From: Treponema sp.
GTDB taxonomy: Bacteria > Spirochaetota > Spirochaetia > Treponematales > Breznakiellaceae
DNA length: 31,317 nucleotides
NCBI GenBank assembly: GCA_031264395.1
Contig: JAISEB010000058.1
Location: forward strand, 1 to 31,317
Reading direction: 5' to 3'
In this document: positions 15,412-21,929 of the stretch, piece by piece
Layout of the letters: every line of letters starts with the position of its first letter
Numbering within the stretch: position 1 is the stretch's first letter
Notes under the pieces: model-generated
Seen by the model: only the letters and a program-made list of their open reading frames with translations
The model's database searches: none
Told to the model about the DNA's origin: nothing
Program-made: the position numbers and the translations under genes

Positions 15412-15440
15412 AGTCTACTTCAAAAAAGCCGTTTTGGTAA
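15412..15440 (-). promoter_or_regulatory. Putative leaderless promoter of the Wzi-like gene
   Basis: On the minus strand TTACCA (15440-15435), 17 bases, then TAGACT (15417-15412), then AAAAGC directly before ATG at 15405. Each hexamer matches the sigma70 consensus at four of six positions. Confidence 0.35.
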
Positions 15441-15477
15441 GCCGCCGGTGCGGAAGCCGCCGCGGCCGGCCTTCACC

Positions 15478-15526
15478 AGAGTTGTTCAATAACCGGAGTT
15501 TTGAACAACTTCCGCTTGAAAACGCG
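15478..15526 (-). repeat. Repeat family A, copy 1
   Basis: The palindromic core is AGTTGTTCAA (15480-15489) with TTGAACAACT (15501-15510). Read on the minus strand, 49 bases from CGCGTTTT to AACAACTCT match copy 2 (19652-19701) at about 43 positions with one single-base gap. It starts two bases after the stop codon of the HMA gene, on the same strand. Confidence 0.75.
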
Positions 15527-15527
15527 G

Positions 15528-15728
15528 TTACTCCGCTTCGTAGCCGGCCTCTTTTACGGCGGCCGTCATTGCGCTCAGGTCCACCGAATCTTCGTGAACC
15601 ACGACGGCGCTCTTTTTTTTAAGATTGACCTTTGCGGCAGAAACGCCCGCTATTCCTTCAAGGGCTTCGGTGACGTGCTTGACGCAGTGTTCACAGGACA
15701 TCCCTTCTATGTGCAAGGTAGTCTTCAT
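15528..15728 (-). CDS. HMA-domain heavy-metal chaperone (CopZ-like)
   Basis: 66 residues making a single heavy-metal-associated (HMA) domain, a ferredoxin-like fold. The metal loop is GMSCEHC (residues about 9-15), with two cysteines in the CxxC pattern that binds Cu(I) or similar soft metals. The rest (HVTEALEGIAGVSAAKVNL, VKEAGYEAE) follows the usual helix-strand layout. AAGGAG lies seven bases before ATG. It probably hands metal to a P-type ATPase or regulator, but no such gene is in view, so the metal is not fixed; copper is the usual one. It is divergent from the reductase/Znu operon and shares its promoter region. Confidence 0.88.
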   Translation of the reverse strand: MKTTLHIEGMSCEHCVKHVTEALEGIAGVSAAKVNLKKKSAVVVHEDSVDLSAMTAAVKEAGYEAE

Positions 15729-15775
15729 TTTATGCTCCTTACCGTCTATAATAGCAAATGGGCATATTTTGTAAA
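15724..15775. promoter_or_regulatory. Overlapping divergent promoters, HMA gene and reductase operon
   Basis: Leftward: TTTACA (15775-15770), 16 bases, TATTAT (15753-15748). Rightward: perfect TATAAT (15747-15752) with a weak TTCATT 17 bases upstream (15724-15729). The two -10 boxes occupy the same bases, so the polymerases should exclude each other. Confidence 0.45.
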
Positions 15776-15791
15776 GATTGCGGGGAAAGGG

Positions 15792-16991
15792 ATGCGGTAC
15801 AGAACAGACATAAAGACGGGCAATTCAATATCCGCGCTGGGATACGGCTGTATGCGCTTCCCCAAAATTCCCGGCGCCGCCGGTATGAGGAAGATCGAGG
15901 AACTCATAGTCCGTTCCGTTAACGGAGGGGTGAATTACTTCGATACCGCCTTTATCTATCCGGGAAGCGAGGATGCCCTTGGCGCGGTTCTTGAAAAGAA
16001 CGGGCTGAGGAAGAAGGTGTTTATCGCCACCAAGCTGCCTGTGGTGATCCTTAAGGGGCCGGATGATTTTGACCGCTATTTCAGGATGTCCCTTAAACGG
16101 CTCAGGACGGATTACGCGGACTATTACCTTATGCACATGCTTACGAACCTTGAACTGTGGAACAAACTTGTTTCCTGGGGAATTACGGACTGGATAGCGC
16201 GGAAGAAAAAAAGCGGCGAAATACGGAGCGCCGGTTTTTCGTTTCACGGAAGCAGTCCCGAATTTCAGAAAATTCTTGACGGTTACGACTGGGATATGAC
16301 CCAGATTCAGTACAACTATTCCGACGAGAATTTCCAGGCCGGGACTGCCGGCCTCAAGGCCGCCGCGAAGAAGATGCCCGTGGTGATCATGGAGCCGCTT
16401 CTTGGGGGAAAACTCGCCGCGCTTCCCCCGGAGGCGGAGGGTCTTTTCAGAAAGGCCGATCCTTCCCTTTCGCCCGCCGGCCGCGGCCTTAACTGGGTGT
16501 GGAACAGGGAAGAGGTTACGTCGCTGCTTTCGGGCATGAGCGCCATGGGCCAGCTTGAGGAGAACCTTGCCCTCGCGGACAGGGCGGAACCGGGGATGCT
16601 CGGGGAGGAGGATCTGGATCTTTACCGCCGGGTGCTCGAAGTAGTGAACCGCGGCTTTAAAATACGCTGTACCGGCTGCAACTACTGTATGCCCTGCCCG
16701 CGCGGGGTCAATATTCCTTCTTCCTTTGCCGCCTATAATCTTTCGTATTCCATGGGTTATATCGAAGGGATGAAACACTTCGTTACCAGTACCGCGGTGG
16801 TCTCCGAGAAGACGGGAAGCCCCGGCCTTTGCGTACAGTGCGGCCGGTGCGAACAGCACTGTCCCCAGCATCTTCCCGTTATTGAATATCTCGCCATGGT
16901 AAGGAAGCGCATGGAACCCCTCTGGTTCCGCCTCTTTGTCTTTGCCGTCCGCGCCATTCTGGGTAAAAACCGGAAGGCGGCCGCCTCGTGA
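15792..16991 (+). CDS. Aldo/keto reductase with C-terminal ferredoxin domain
   Basis: 399 residues from ATG 15792, preceded by GGGGAAAGG. The frame is open further upstream across the HMA gene, but conserved sequence starts at MRYRTDIKTGNSISALGYGCMR. Residues 1-280 are an aldo/keto reductase barrel with the tetrad Asp51, Tyr56, Lys81 and His115, so NAD(P)H-linked carbonyl reduction is plausible. Residues 290-360 hold two four-cysteine clusters, Cys293/296/299/302 and Cys347/350/353/357, typical of two [4Fe-4S] sites. This fused form is common in anaerobes; its substrates are mostly unknown. Its stop overlaps the GTG of znuA (GTGA), so it heads the operon. The electron route between the iron-sulfur and NAD(P)H sites cannot be told from sequence. 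Confidence 0.9.
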   Translation: MRYRTDIKTGNSISALGYGCMRFPKIPGAAGMRKIEELIVRSVNGGVNYFDTAFIYPGSEDALGAVLEKNGLRKKVFIATKLPVVILKGPDDFDRYFRMSLKRLRTDYADYYLMHMLTNLELWNKLVSWGITDWIARKKKSGEIRSAGFSFHGSSPEFQKILDGYDWDMTQIQYNYSDENFQAGTAGLKAAAKKMPVVIMEPLLGGKLAALPPEAEGLFRKADPSLSPAGRGLNWVWNREEVTSLLSGMSAMGQLEENLALADRAEPGMLGEEDLDLYRRVLEVVNRGFKIRCTGCNYCMPCPRGVNIPSSFAAYNLSYSMGYIEGMKHFVTSTAVVSEKTGSPGLCVQCGRCEQHCPQHLPVIEYLAMVRKRMEPLWFRLFVFAVRAILGKNRKAAAS

Positions 16992-17983
16992 GGTTCCGGC
17001 TTGTGAATCGCCGCTTTATGAAACGCCGCCTTGTGAGAGGCCGGCCCGCACGATGCCTCACGGGGTTTTCGCGGGCGACGGGATGCCTTGTCCTCCTCCT
17101 GTGCTGCGCCGCGGGCTGCGGGCGCGCTTCTCCAGGAAATTCAGGCGGCCCTTCCGCGCCCTCAGGCGGTCCTGTCGTCGCGGTAAGCATACTGCCGCAG
17201 GACTGGTTCGTGTCGCGCGTTTCGGGGGGCAGGGCCCGTACAGTTGTTCTTGCCGGTCCGGGACAGAACCCCCACACTTACGAACCTTCCCCAAAACAAA
17301 TGGCGGGCCTTGCCGGAGCGGGCGTGTGGATTCTTTCGGGCGCCGAATTTGAAACGGGCCTCCGTCCCAGGGTCGCCGCCCTTTTTCCCGGCCTCCGCAT
17401 TGTTGACGGGACCGAAGGGGTGGTTTTTCGCCGGCTTGAGGAGCATGACGACGATGATCATGACGAAGGAAACGGCGGTTTTGACCGTCATACCTGGCTG
17501 GGAAGGAATCCCGCCAAGATCCTCGCCTCCCATATCAGGGACGCGCTCATTGTCCTTGATCCTGACAACGCGGATTTCTACCGCCGCAACTGCCAAACGC
17601 TCACGGATGAAATAGACGCCGAATTCGACAGGCTCGGGAAGGAGCTTGCCCCCCTGCGGGGAAGGGCCGTCTTTGTGTATCATCCCAGTTTCGGTTATTT
17701 TCTGGATGAATTCGGAATAAAACAGGAGGCGGTGGAAACAGGGGGAAAGGAGCCGGGGCCCCGGGATCTTGGCCGTCTTATAGAAAAGGCGAAAAGGGAG
17801 AAGGCGGCGGTTATTTTTGTACAGGCGCAGTTTCCGGCAAACGCCGCGGCGACTGCCGCCCGGGCCGCGGGCGCGGAACTTGTTCCCCTTGATCCCCTTG
17901 ATCCGGACTGGTCCGGCAACATACGCCGCATGGGCGGCGCGCTCCTTAAAGCTCTGGAACCGCACGGAGTCCAGGATGGCTAA
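16988..17983 (+). CDS. znuA: Metal ABC transporter substrate-binding lipoprotein (zinc/manganese), ZnuA/TroA-like
   Basis: 331 residues if read from GTG 16988, which overlaps the reductase stop; an ATG at 17018 is an alternative giving 321. A lipoprotein signal ends in CLVLLLCCAAGC, with the lipid-bearing Cys just before RASPG. The cluster-A1 metal-binding fold shows GQNPHTYEPSP, an acidic His loop EHDDDDHDEGN, DRHTWLGRNPAKIL, VYHPSFGYFLDEFG and LDPLDPDW, supplying the expected three His plus one acidic ligand. The His-rich loop favours zinc over manganese. It delivers metal to the membrane pair encoded next; znuC overlaps its stop by eight bases. Metal identity is inferred. Confidence 0.88.
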   Translation: MRFRLVNRRFMKRRLVRGRPARCLTGFSRATGCLVLLLCCAAGCGRASPGNSGGPSAPSGGPVVAVSILPQDWFVSRVSGGRARTVVLAGPGQNPHTYEPSPKQMAGLAGAGVWILSGAEFETGLRPRVAALFPGLRIVDGTEGVVFRRLEEHDDDDHDEGNGGFDRHTWLGRNPAKILASHIRDALIVLDPDNADFYRRNCQTLTDEIDAEFDRLGKELAPLRGRAVFVYHPSFGYFLDEFGIKQEAVETGGKEPGPRDLGRLIEKAKREKAAVIFVQAQFPANAAATAARAAGAELVPLDPLDPDWSGNIRRMGGALLKALEPHGVQDG

Positions 17984-18812
17984 ACCGGAGGCCGTTTTTA
18001 AAGATCCTTTGGGGAAGAATTCCCTTCCCTTTCATCCTCTTCACAGGCGCGTCGCGCTTGAATTTGAAGGCGTGTCTTTTTCCTACGGGGAGACGAAGGT
18101 GCTGGAAAACGCCGCCTTTCACATACACGAGGGGGAATTTGTCGCCCTTGTCGGCCCAAACGGTTCGGGCAAGACGACGGTGCTCAAGCTGCTTCTGGGG
18201 CTCCAAACGCCCGACACGGGAAGAATAGACCTTTTCGGCGCACGTGTAGGGTACGTTCCCCAGCAGCCGCCCGGCGACGAGATCTTTCCCATTTCGGTTC
18301 GTGACGTGGTGCGCATGGGGCGGCTTCTTCCTTTCCGCCTGTACTCGAAGAAGGACAGGGCCGCCGCCGAAGACGCCCTCCGGCAGGCGGAGATCTTCGA
18401 TCTTGCGGACCGCCCCTACGGCGCCCTTTCGGGCGGGCAGCGGAGGCGCGTCCTTGTCGCCCGCGCGCTTGCCGCCGGGCCTGATATTCTCATCCTTGAT
18501 GAGCCTACCGCGAACATGGACGCCGAAAGCGGGGAGCGGCTCTTTGAAATTCTGGGGAAACTGAAAGGGAAGGCTACCATTCTGATAGTAACCCACGATA
18601 CGGATTTTGTTTCTTCCCTTACCGACCGCGTTCTGTGCATGGGAGACGGCGGGGAGCCGCGTTACGGCGGAGGCCGCGGCATCCTCCAGCACCGCACCGA
18701 GGCGGAAGCGCGCGGCGTTTCGCGGGTGATTCACGGCGGCGGCGTTCCCGCCGGCCTCTGTTACGGCGAAGGCGGGGGGGAATCATGCGGTGACGGGGAC
18801 GGGCGTTCGTGA
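17976..18812 (+). CDS. znuC: Metal ABC transporter ATP-binding protein
   Basis: 278 residues from the ATG at 17976 inside the end of znuA; a longer in-frame reading from 17817 lies entirely in znuA and was not used. Motifs in order are Walker A GPNGSGKTT (about residue 60), Q-loop VGYVPQQPPGDE, signature LSGGQRRRV, Walker B ILILDEPT and the H-loop THDTD. It powers metal import with ZnuB at the inner membrane. After the catalytic domain there is an odd tail of about 50 residues rich in Gly with two His and two Cys (ILQHRTEAEARGVSRVIHGG, then LCYGEGGGESCGDGD). GTGA at 18809-18812 couples it to znuB. Confidence 0.92.
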   Translation: MAKPEAVFKDPLGKNSLPFHPLHRRVALEFEGVSFSYGETKVLENAAFHIHEGEFVALVGPNGSGKTTVLKLLLGLQTPDTGRIDLFGARVGYVPQQPPGDEIFPISVRDVVRMGRLLPFRLYSKKDRAAAEDALRQAEIFDLADRPYGALSGGQRRRVLVARALAAGPDILILDEPTANMDAESGERLFEILGKLKGKATILIVTHDTDFVSSLTDRVLCMGDGGEPRYGGGRGILQHRTEAEARGVSRVIHGGGVPAGLCYGEGGGESCGDGDGRS

Positions 18813-19693
18813 AGGATTTTATCGCGGCGCTTCTGGGCACACAGGCGCCCTTTGTAAGGAACGCCCTTTTTGCCGGCCTCCTTTCGGCCGTGCTTTTTGG
18901 AACCATCGGCTCCGTGGTGACGGTGCGGCGAATCGGAAGCCTCGCGGGCGCCGTTTCCCACGCCGTTCTGGGCGGCATAGGCATGGCCCTGTATTTTTCC
19001 GCGGCGGGAATACTGCCGGGCTTTCCCCCCATAGCCGGCGCCTTCGTGTTTGCGGTGCTTGCGGCGCTTGTCATAGGCATTGTGTCGCTCAAGGCAAAGC
19101 AGCGTGAAGATACGGTTATAAACGCCATATGGGCCATAGGAATGAGCCTTGGCGTTCTTTTTATGGCGAAGACGCCCGGTTACACCGATCCGCAGGCGTA
19201 TCTTTTCGGGAACATACTGCTCATCTCAAACAGGGATCTTGTTCTTCTTGGCGTTCTTGACGTGTTTGTCCTTTTTCTTGTCCTGCGCTTTTACCCGCAG
19301 ATTGAGGCTTCTTCCTTTGACGGCGAATTCGCCAGGGTGCGGGGCGTGCCCGTAGGCGCGGTGTTTCTTGTCCTCCTTGGGATCACCGCCTGCGCCATCG
19401 TGCTGCTCCAGACCTTCGTGGGAATCGTCATGGTAATAGCCATGCTGACCCTTCCCGCGGGATGTTCCTCCGTTTTTTCACGGAGCCTCGGCGGCATGAT
19501 GATCGTAAGCTCGCTTTTTTCGGCCGTTTTTTCCGCCGCGGGGCTGGCGGCGGGCTGGGCTTTCGACGTTCCGGTGGGAGCCATGACGGTGATCATCGCG
19601 GGAACGGTGTTCCTGGGCATGTCGGCGCTGAGGGTTTTGAAGGGGAAAAATCGCGTTTTTAAGAGGAAGTTGTTCAACAACTCCAGTCATTGA
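18809..19693 (+). CDS. znuB: Metal ABC transporter permease (ABC-3 family)
   Basis: 294 residues starting at GTG 18809, overlapping the znuC stop. About eight hydrophobic segments and the central loop LAGAVSHAVLGGIGMALYF match ABC-3 permeases of zinc/manganese importers, where this loop meets the ATPase. It forms the inner-membrane channel for ZnuA-delivered metal. The last 14 or so residues (NRVFKRKLFNNSSH) and the TGA stop are encoded by repeat family A copy 2, so the native C-terminus was probably replaced when the repeat arrived. It is the last gene of the reductase-znuACB operon and convergent with the EamA gene. Confidence 0.92.
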   Translation: MKDFIAALLGTQAPFVRNALFAGLLSAVLFGTIGSVVTVRRIGSLAGAVSHAVLGGIGMALYFSAAGILPGFPPIAGAFVFAVLAALVIGIVSLKAKQREDTVINAIWAIGMSLGVLFMAKTPGYTDPQAYLFGNILLISNRDLVLLGVLDVFVLFLVLRFYPQIEASSFDGEFARVRGVPVGAVFLVLLGITACAIVLLQTFVGIVMVIAMLTLPAGCSSVFSRSLGGMMIVSSLFSAVFSAAGLAAGWAFDVPVGAMTVIIAGTVFLGMSALRVLKGKNRVFKRKLFNNSSH

Positions 19694-19701
19694 ACAACTC
19701 T
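19652..19701 (+). repeat. Repeat family A, copy 2, overlapping the znuB end
   Basis: AGTTGTTCAA (19668-19677) and TTGAACAACT (19690-19699) form the palindrome. The flanking CGCGTTTTTAAGAGGA matches copy 1. It supplies the znuB stop codon (19691-19693) and lies in the 17-base gap to the convergent gene, so it may also serve as a bidirectional terminator. Confidence 0.8.
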
Positions 19702-19710
19702 AACGGCCCG

Positions 19711-20700
19711 TTACCGTTTGTTCCCGCCCGCGATAACTTCCCATTGTGAAATCAGCATGCCTAAAAGCATCAGCGCGAAACCCAGAAAGGTAAAGGTCCC
19801 CGGTTTTTCCCCAAGTATGATGATGCCCCCGAAGGCGGCGAAGGAACTTTCCAGGCAGAGAATAATGGTCGCGTGCGCCGGCGGGGCGTTCTTCTGCGCC
19901 ACCACCTGAAGGGTGTAGGCAATCCCCACCGAGGCCAGCCCTCCGTAGAGTATGGGAACCGATCCGTTGATAAAACGCTCCCATGAAAAAGATCCGTCCG
20001 TAAGGGAAGAGGCAAGGGCAAAGAGGGACCGCCAGGGCTGTTCCCTGAAACTGCCGGAGATACGGGAAGCCCAGGAATTGACATGGGGTTCAAGCAGGAG
20101 GGCGGCGATAAAGGCCAGAAAGGAACACCATGCAAACTGTCCGGCCGAAAGCCGTATGGGATCGATGTGCTTTACAAGACGGTCTATGATGAGTACATGA
20201 CAGGCGAAGAGGACCGCGCAGGCGGCGGTGAGGATGTCCCCAGGATTGATCCCCCCTCCGCCTGTCAGCGCGCTGAGGCAGTACAGTCCTGCCAGCGTAA
20301 CGAAGGCACCTATCCATGTCGGAAGTCCCGTTTTTCTTCCCAAAACAACGCCGAATATGGGGGTGAGTACGACATAAAGGCTGGTAATAAACCCGGAATT
20401 CCCGACTGTGGTGAACATGAGCCCGGTCTGCTGCAGGGCCACGGCCGCAAAGAGGCAGCTTCCGGCCGCGATGGCGGAGGCGGCCGCCTTTCCCCTGCCG
20501 TACGCGCCGCCGGGAATATCCCCTTTTTTCCCGAGGACAACAAGGGGAAGGAGGGAAATGCTCCCCAGCAGAAAACGGATCGCGTTATAGGTAAAAGGCC
20601 CGGTGTATTCCATGCCGGACCTCTGGGCGACAAATCCAAAGCCCCAGATTGCCGCTGTCAAAAGCAGCAGCACATCGGAGCGGAGAGCCTGTTTATTCAT
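19711..20700 (-). CDS. EamA/DMT-family membrane transporter
   Basis: 329 residues with about ten hydrophobic segments arranged as two five-helix EamA repeats. The first begins LLLLTAAIWGFGFVAQRSGM, with the usual Trp-Gly pair; the second begins near ILTAACAVLFACHVLIIDRL and ends in AAFGGIIILGEKPGTFTFLG, the conserved GE...G block. The family exports amino acids, metabolites or drugs; the substrate cannot be read from sequence. It lies 13 bases after rlpA on the same strand and is probably co-transcribed. No clear Shine-Dalgarno is visible before the ATG. Its end faces znuB across a family A palindrome. Confidence 0.88.
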   Translation of the reverse strand: MNKQALRSDVLLLLTAAIWGFGFVAQRSGMEYTGPFTYNAIRFLLGSISLLPLVVLGKKGDIPGGAYGRGKAAASAIAAGSCLFAAVALQQTGLMFTTVGNSGFITSLYVVLTPIFGVVLGRKTGLPTWIGAFVTLAGLYCLSALTGGGGINPGDILTAACAVLFACHVLIIDRLVKHIDPIRLSAGQFAWCSFLAFIAALLLEPHVNSWASRISGSFREQPWRSLFALASSLTDGSFSWERFINGSVPILYGGLASVGIAYTLQVVAQKNAPPAHATIILCLESSFAAFGGIIILGEKPGTFTFLGFALMLLGMLISQWEVIAGGNKR

Positions 20701-20713
20701 GCCGGGTCCGGGG

Positions 20714-21622
20714 CTACCGTTCTTCCCGTATCAGGGCTTCGCTGAATCCCGCCGCGCCTATCTTCAGGCTTACCGGATTTATGTCCGCCGCCCGTATGCC
20801 CGCGAGTACCACCCGGTAAAAATCGCCGTTCCGCTCATAGGCGGGACTGAGTCCGGCGTTTCTGAGTTTTTCAAAGGCGTCCATCGCGTTTCTGGGAACC
20901 TTGTAGGAGCCAATTTGAAGGCGGTACACCTTGTCCCTTTCCGGGGTAATGGACGGGATCAGCTTCACGGCGGTTGCCGAATATTCCCGGATGTCCTGTG
21001 GCGTATTCTGAACGGGCGGCCTTTCCCCGGACTGTTGTACCACAGTCCCCGCCGCGCCGTTCCGCGCGGGCGCATTCCACGCGGACTCTTGCCCCGCAAT
21101 TTCCGTTGTGTTGTTCTGCGCGCTCCGCGTCGTATTCCACGCGGGCTGTGGTGTAACAGGCGGCTGTGCCGGCTCCGTTCGCGCCGGTTCTGTCCGCGCC
21201 GGCTCCGTCCGCGCTACGGCCGGCCTTCCTTCGGCGTTCAGCATTTGGGAAGGCGTCCCCTCGACAATGACGGGGGCGGTCCCGGTACTTATTATGTCAA
21301 GCTCCGCCGCGGCGGCTCTGGAAACATCGATGATACGGGCGGATACAAAGGGGCCCCTGTCGTTTATGCGGACCGTAACCTTCCTGTTGTTTTGTTTATT
21401 GGTAATGGTTACCGTTGTTCCGAAGGGAAGGGTTGGATGGGCCGCCGTAAAAAGAGTCGAGTTGAAGATCTCTCCCGAGGCGGTAGGCCGGCCGTCAAAT
21501 TCGGGACCATACCAGGAGGCTATTCCTTCCTGCCGGAAAAGGCTCCCCCCGGCCGTCTCCTCTGAAAAGGCGAAGACAGCAAGAACCATGCTGAAAAAGA
21601 AGATCGCGTTTATTCGTTTCAT
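20714..21622 (-). CDS. rlpA: RlpA-like septal ring/peptidoglycan-acting protein with SPOR domain
   Basis: 302 residues from ATG 21622 (a TTG two codons upstream is possible but less likely). A signal peptide MKRINAIFFFSMVLAVFAFS lacks a lipidation Cys. The double-psi beta-barrel domain (about 28-120) carries GIASWYGPEFDGRPTASGE and VRINDRGPF, including the Asp associated with lytic transglycosylase activity in RlpA. A Pro/Ala/Thr linker with three ARTEP repeats (about 140-160) leads to a C-terminal SPOR domain (about 220-300, YRLQIGSYKVPRNAMDAFEK) that binds denuded glycan at division sites. RlpA helps split peptidoglycan at septa in other bacteria. No Shine-Dalgarno is seen; a -10-like box ends six bases before the ATG. 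Confidence 0.92.
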   Translation of the reverse strand: MKRINAIFFFSMVLAVFAFSEETAGGSLFRQEGIASWYGPEFDGRPTASGEIFNSTLFTAAHPTLPFGTTVTITNKQNNRKVTVRINDRGPFVSARIIDVSRAAAAELDIISTGTAPVIVEGTPSQMLNAEGRPAVARTEPARTEPARTEPAQPPVTPQPAWNTTRSAQNNTTEIAGQESAWNAPARNGAAGTVVQQSGERPPVQNTPQDIREYSATAVKLIPSITPERDKVYRLQIGSYKVPRNAMDAFEKLRNAGLSPAYERNGDFYRVVLAGIRAADINPVSLKIGAAGFSEALIREER

Positions 21623-21628
21623 GATCAA

Positions 21629-21657
21629 AGTATCGGCTTTTGGCGGAAGGAAGTGAA
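21629..21657 (-). promoter_or_regulatory. Putative leaderless promoter of rlpA
   Basis: On the minus strand TTCACT (21657-21652), 17 bases, then GATACT (21634-21629), then six bases to ATG at 21622. This would place the start site at or beside the initiation codon. Confidence 0.35.
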
Positions 21658-21806
21658 CAGCGCCATTCGATGGGGGTCTAATATCCCGCTCCTTGGGCTA
21701 AACTTGACCCACACCTCGGAATATGATCACACTGTGCCGTAAAAGAAGACTTACCGCGAGAACGCCGATGCCCTGCCGGACGCGCAGTAATTCCGAATTC
21801 AAAACA

Positions 21807-21888
21807 ACCACAGACAGGCACAGACCAACACGGACAAAATATACATTTGAAACCAAGGAAGTCCGTTCTGTCCGTGAAGTCCGTGGTT
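21807..21888. repeat. Large imperfect inverted repeat with CACRGAC units, downstream of uvrB
   Basis: This 307-base gap (21623-21929) holds no supported gene. Its main content is a left arm (about 21807-21836: ACCACAGACAGGCACAGACC, then AACACGGACA) and a right arm (21860-21888: GTCCGTTCTGTCCGTGAAG, then TCCGTGG) that are imperfect reverse complements of about 29 bases around a 23-base loop. It lies about 40-120 bases past the uvrB stop and could end its transcript. Similar CCACGGACTTCACGGAC-type repeats are scattered in other bacterial genomes, from memory. Confidence 0.6.
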
Positions 21889-21929
21889 TCTTTTTCTTCC
21901 CTTTTTTCTTCAACTTCTCCGGGGGTTCT

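Noticed and set aside
15501..15791. 97-residue N-terminal extension of the reductase
   Set aside because: It is antisense to the HMA gene and not reductase-like; ATG 15792 has a ribosome site and begins the conserved barrel.
17376..17420. Possible extra copy of repeat B near CCTCCGCATTGTTGACGG
   Set aside because: It lies in znuA coding sequence and matches the core only loosely, in broken order.
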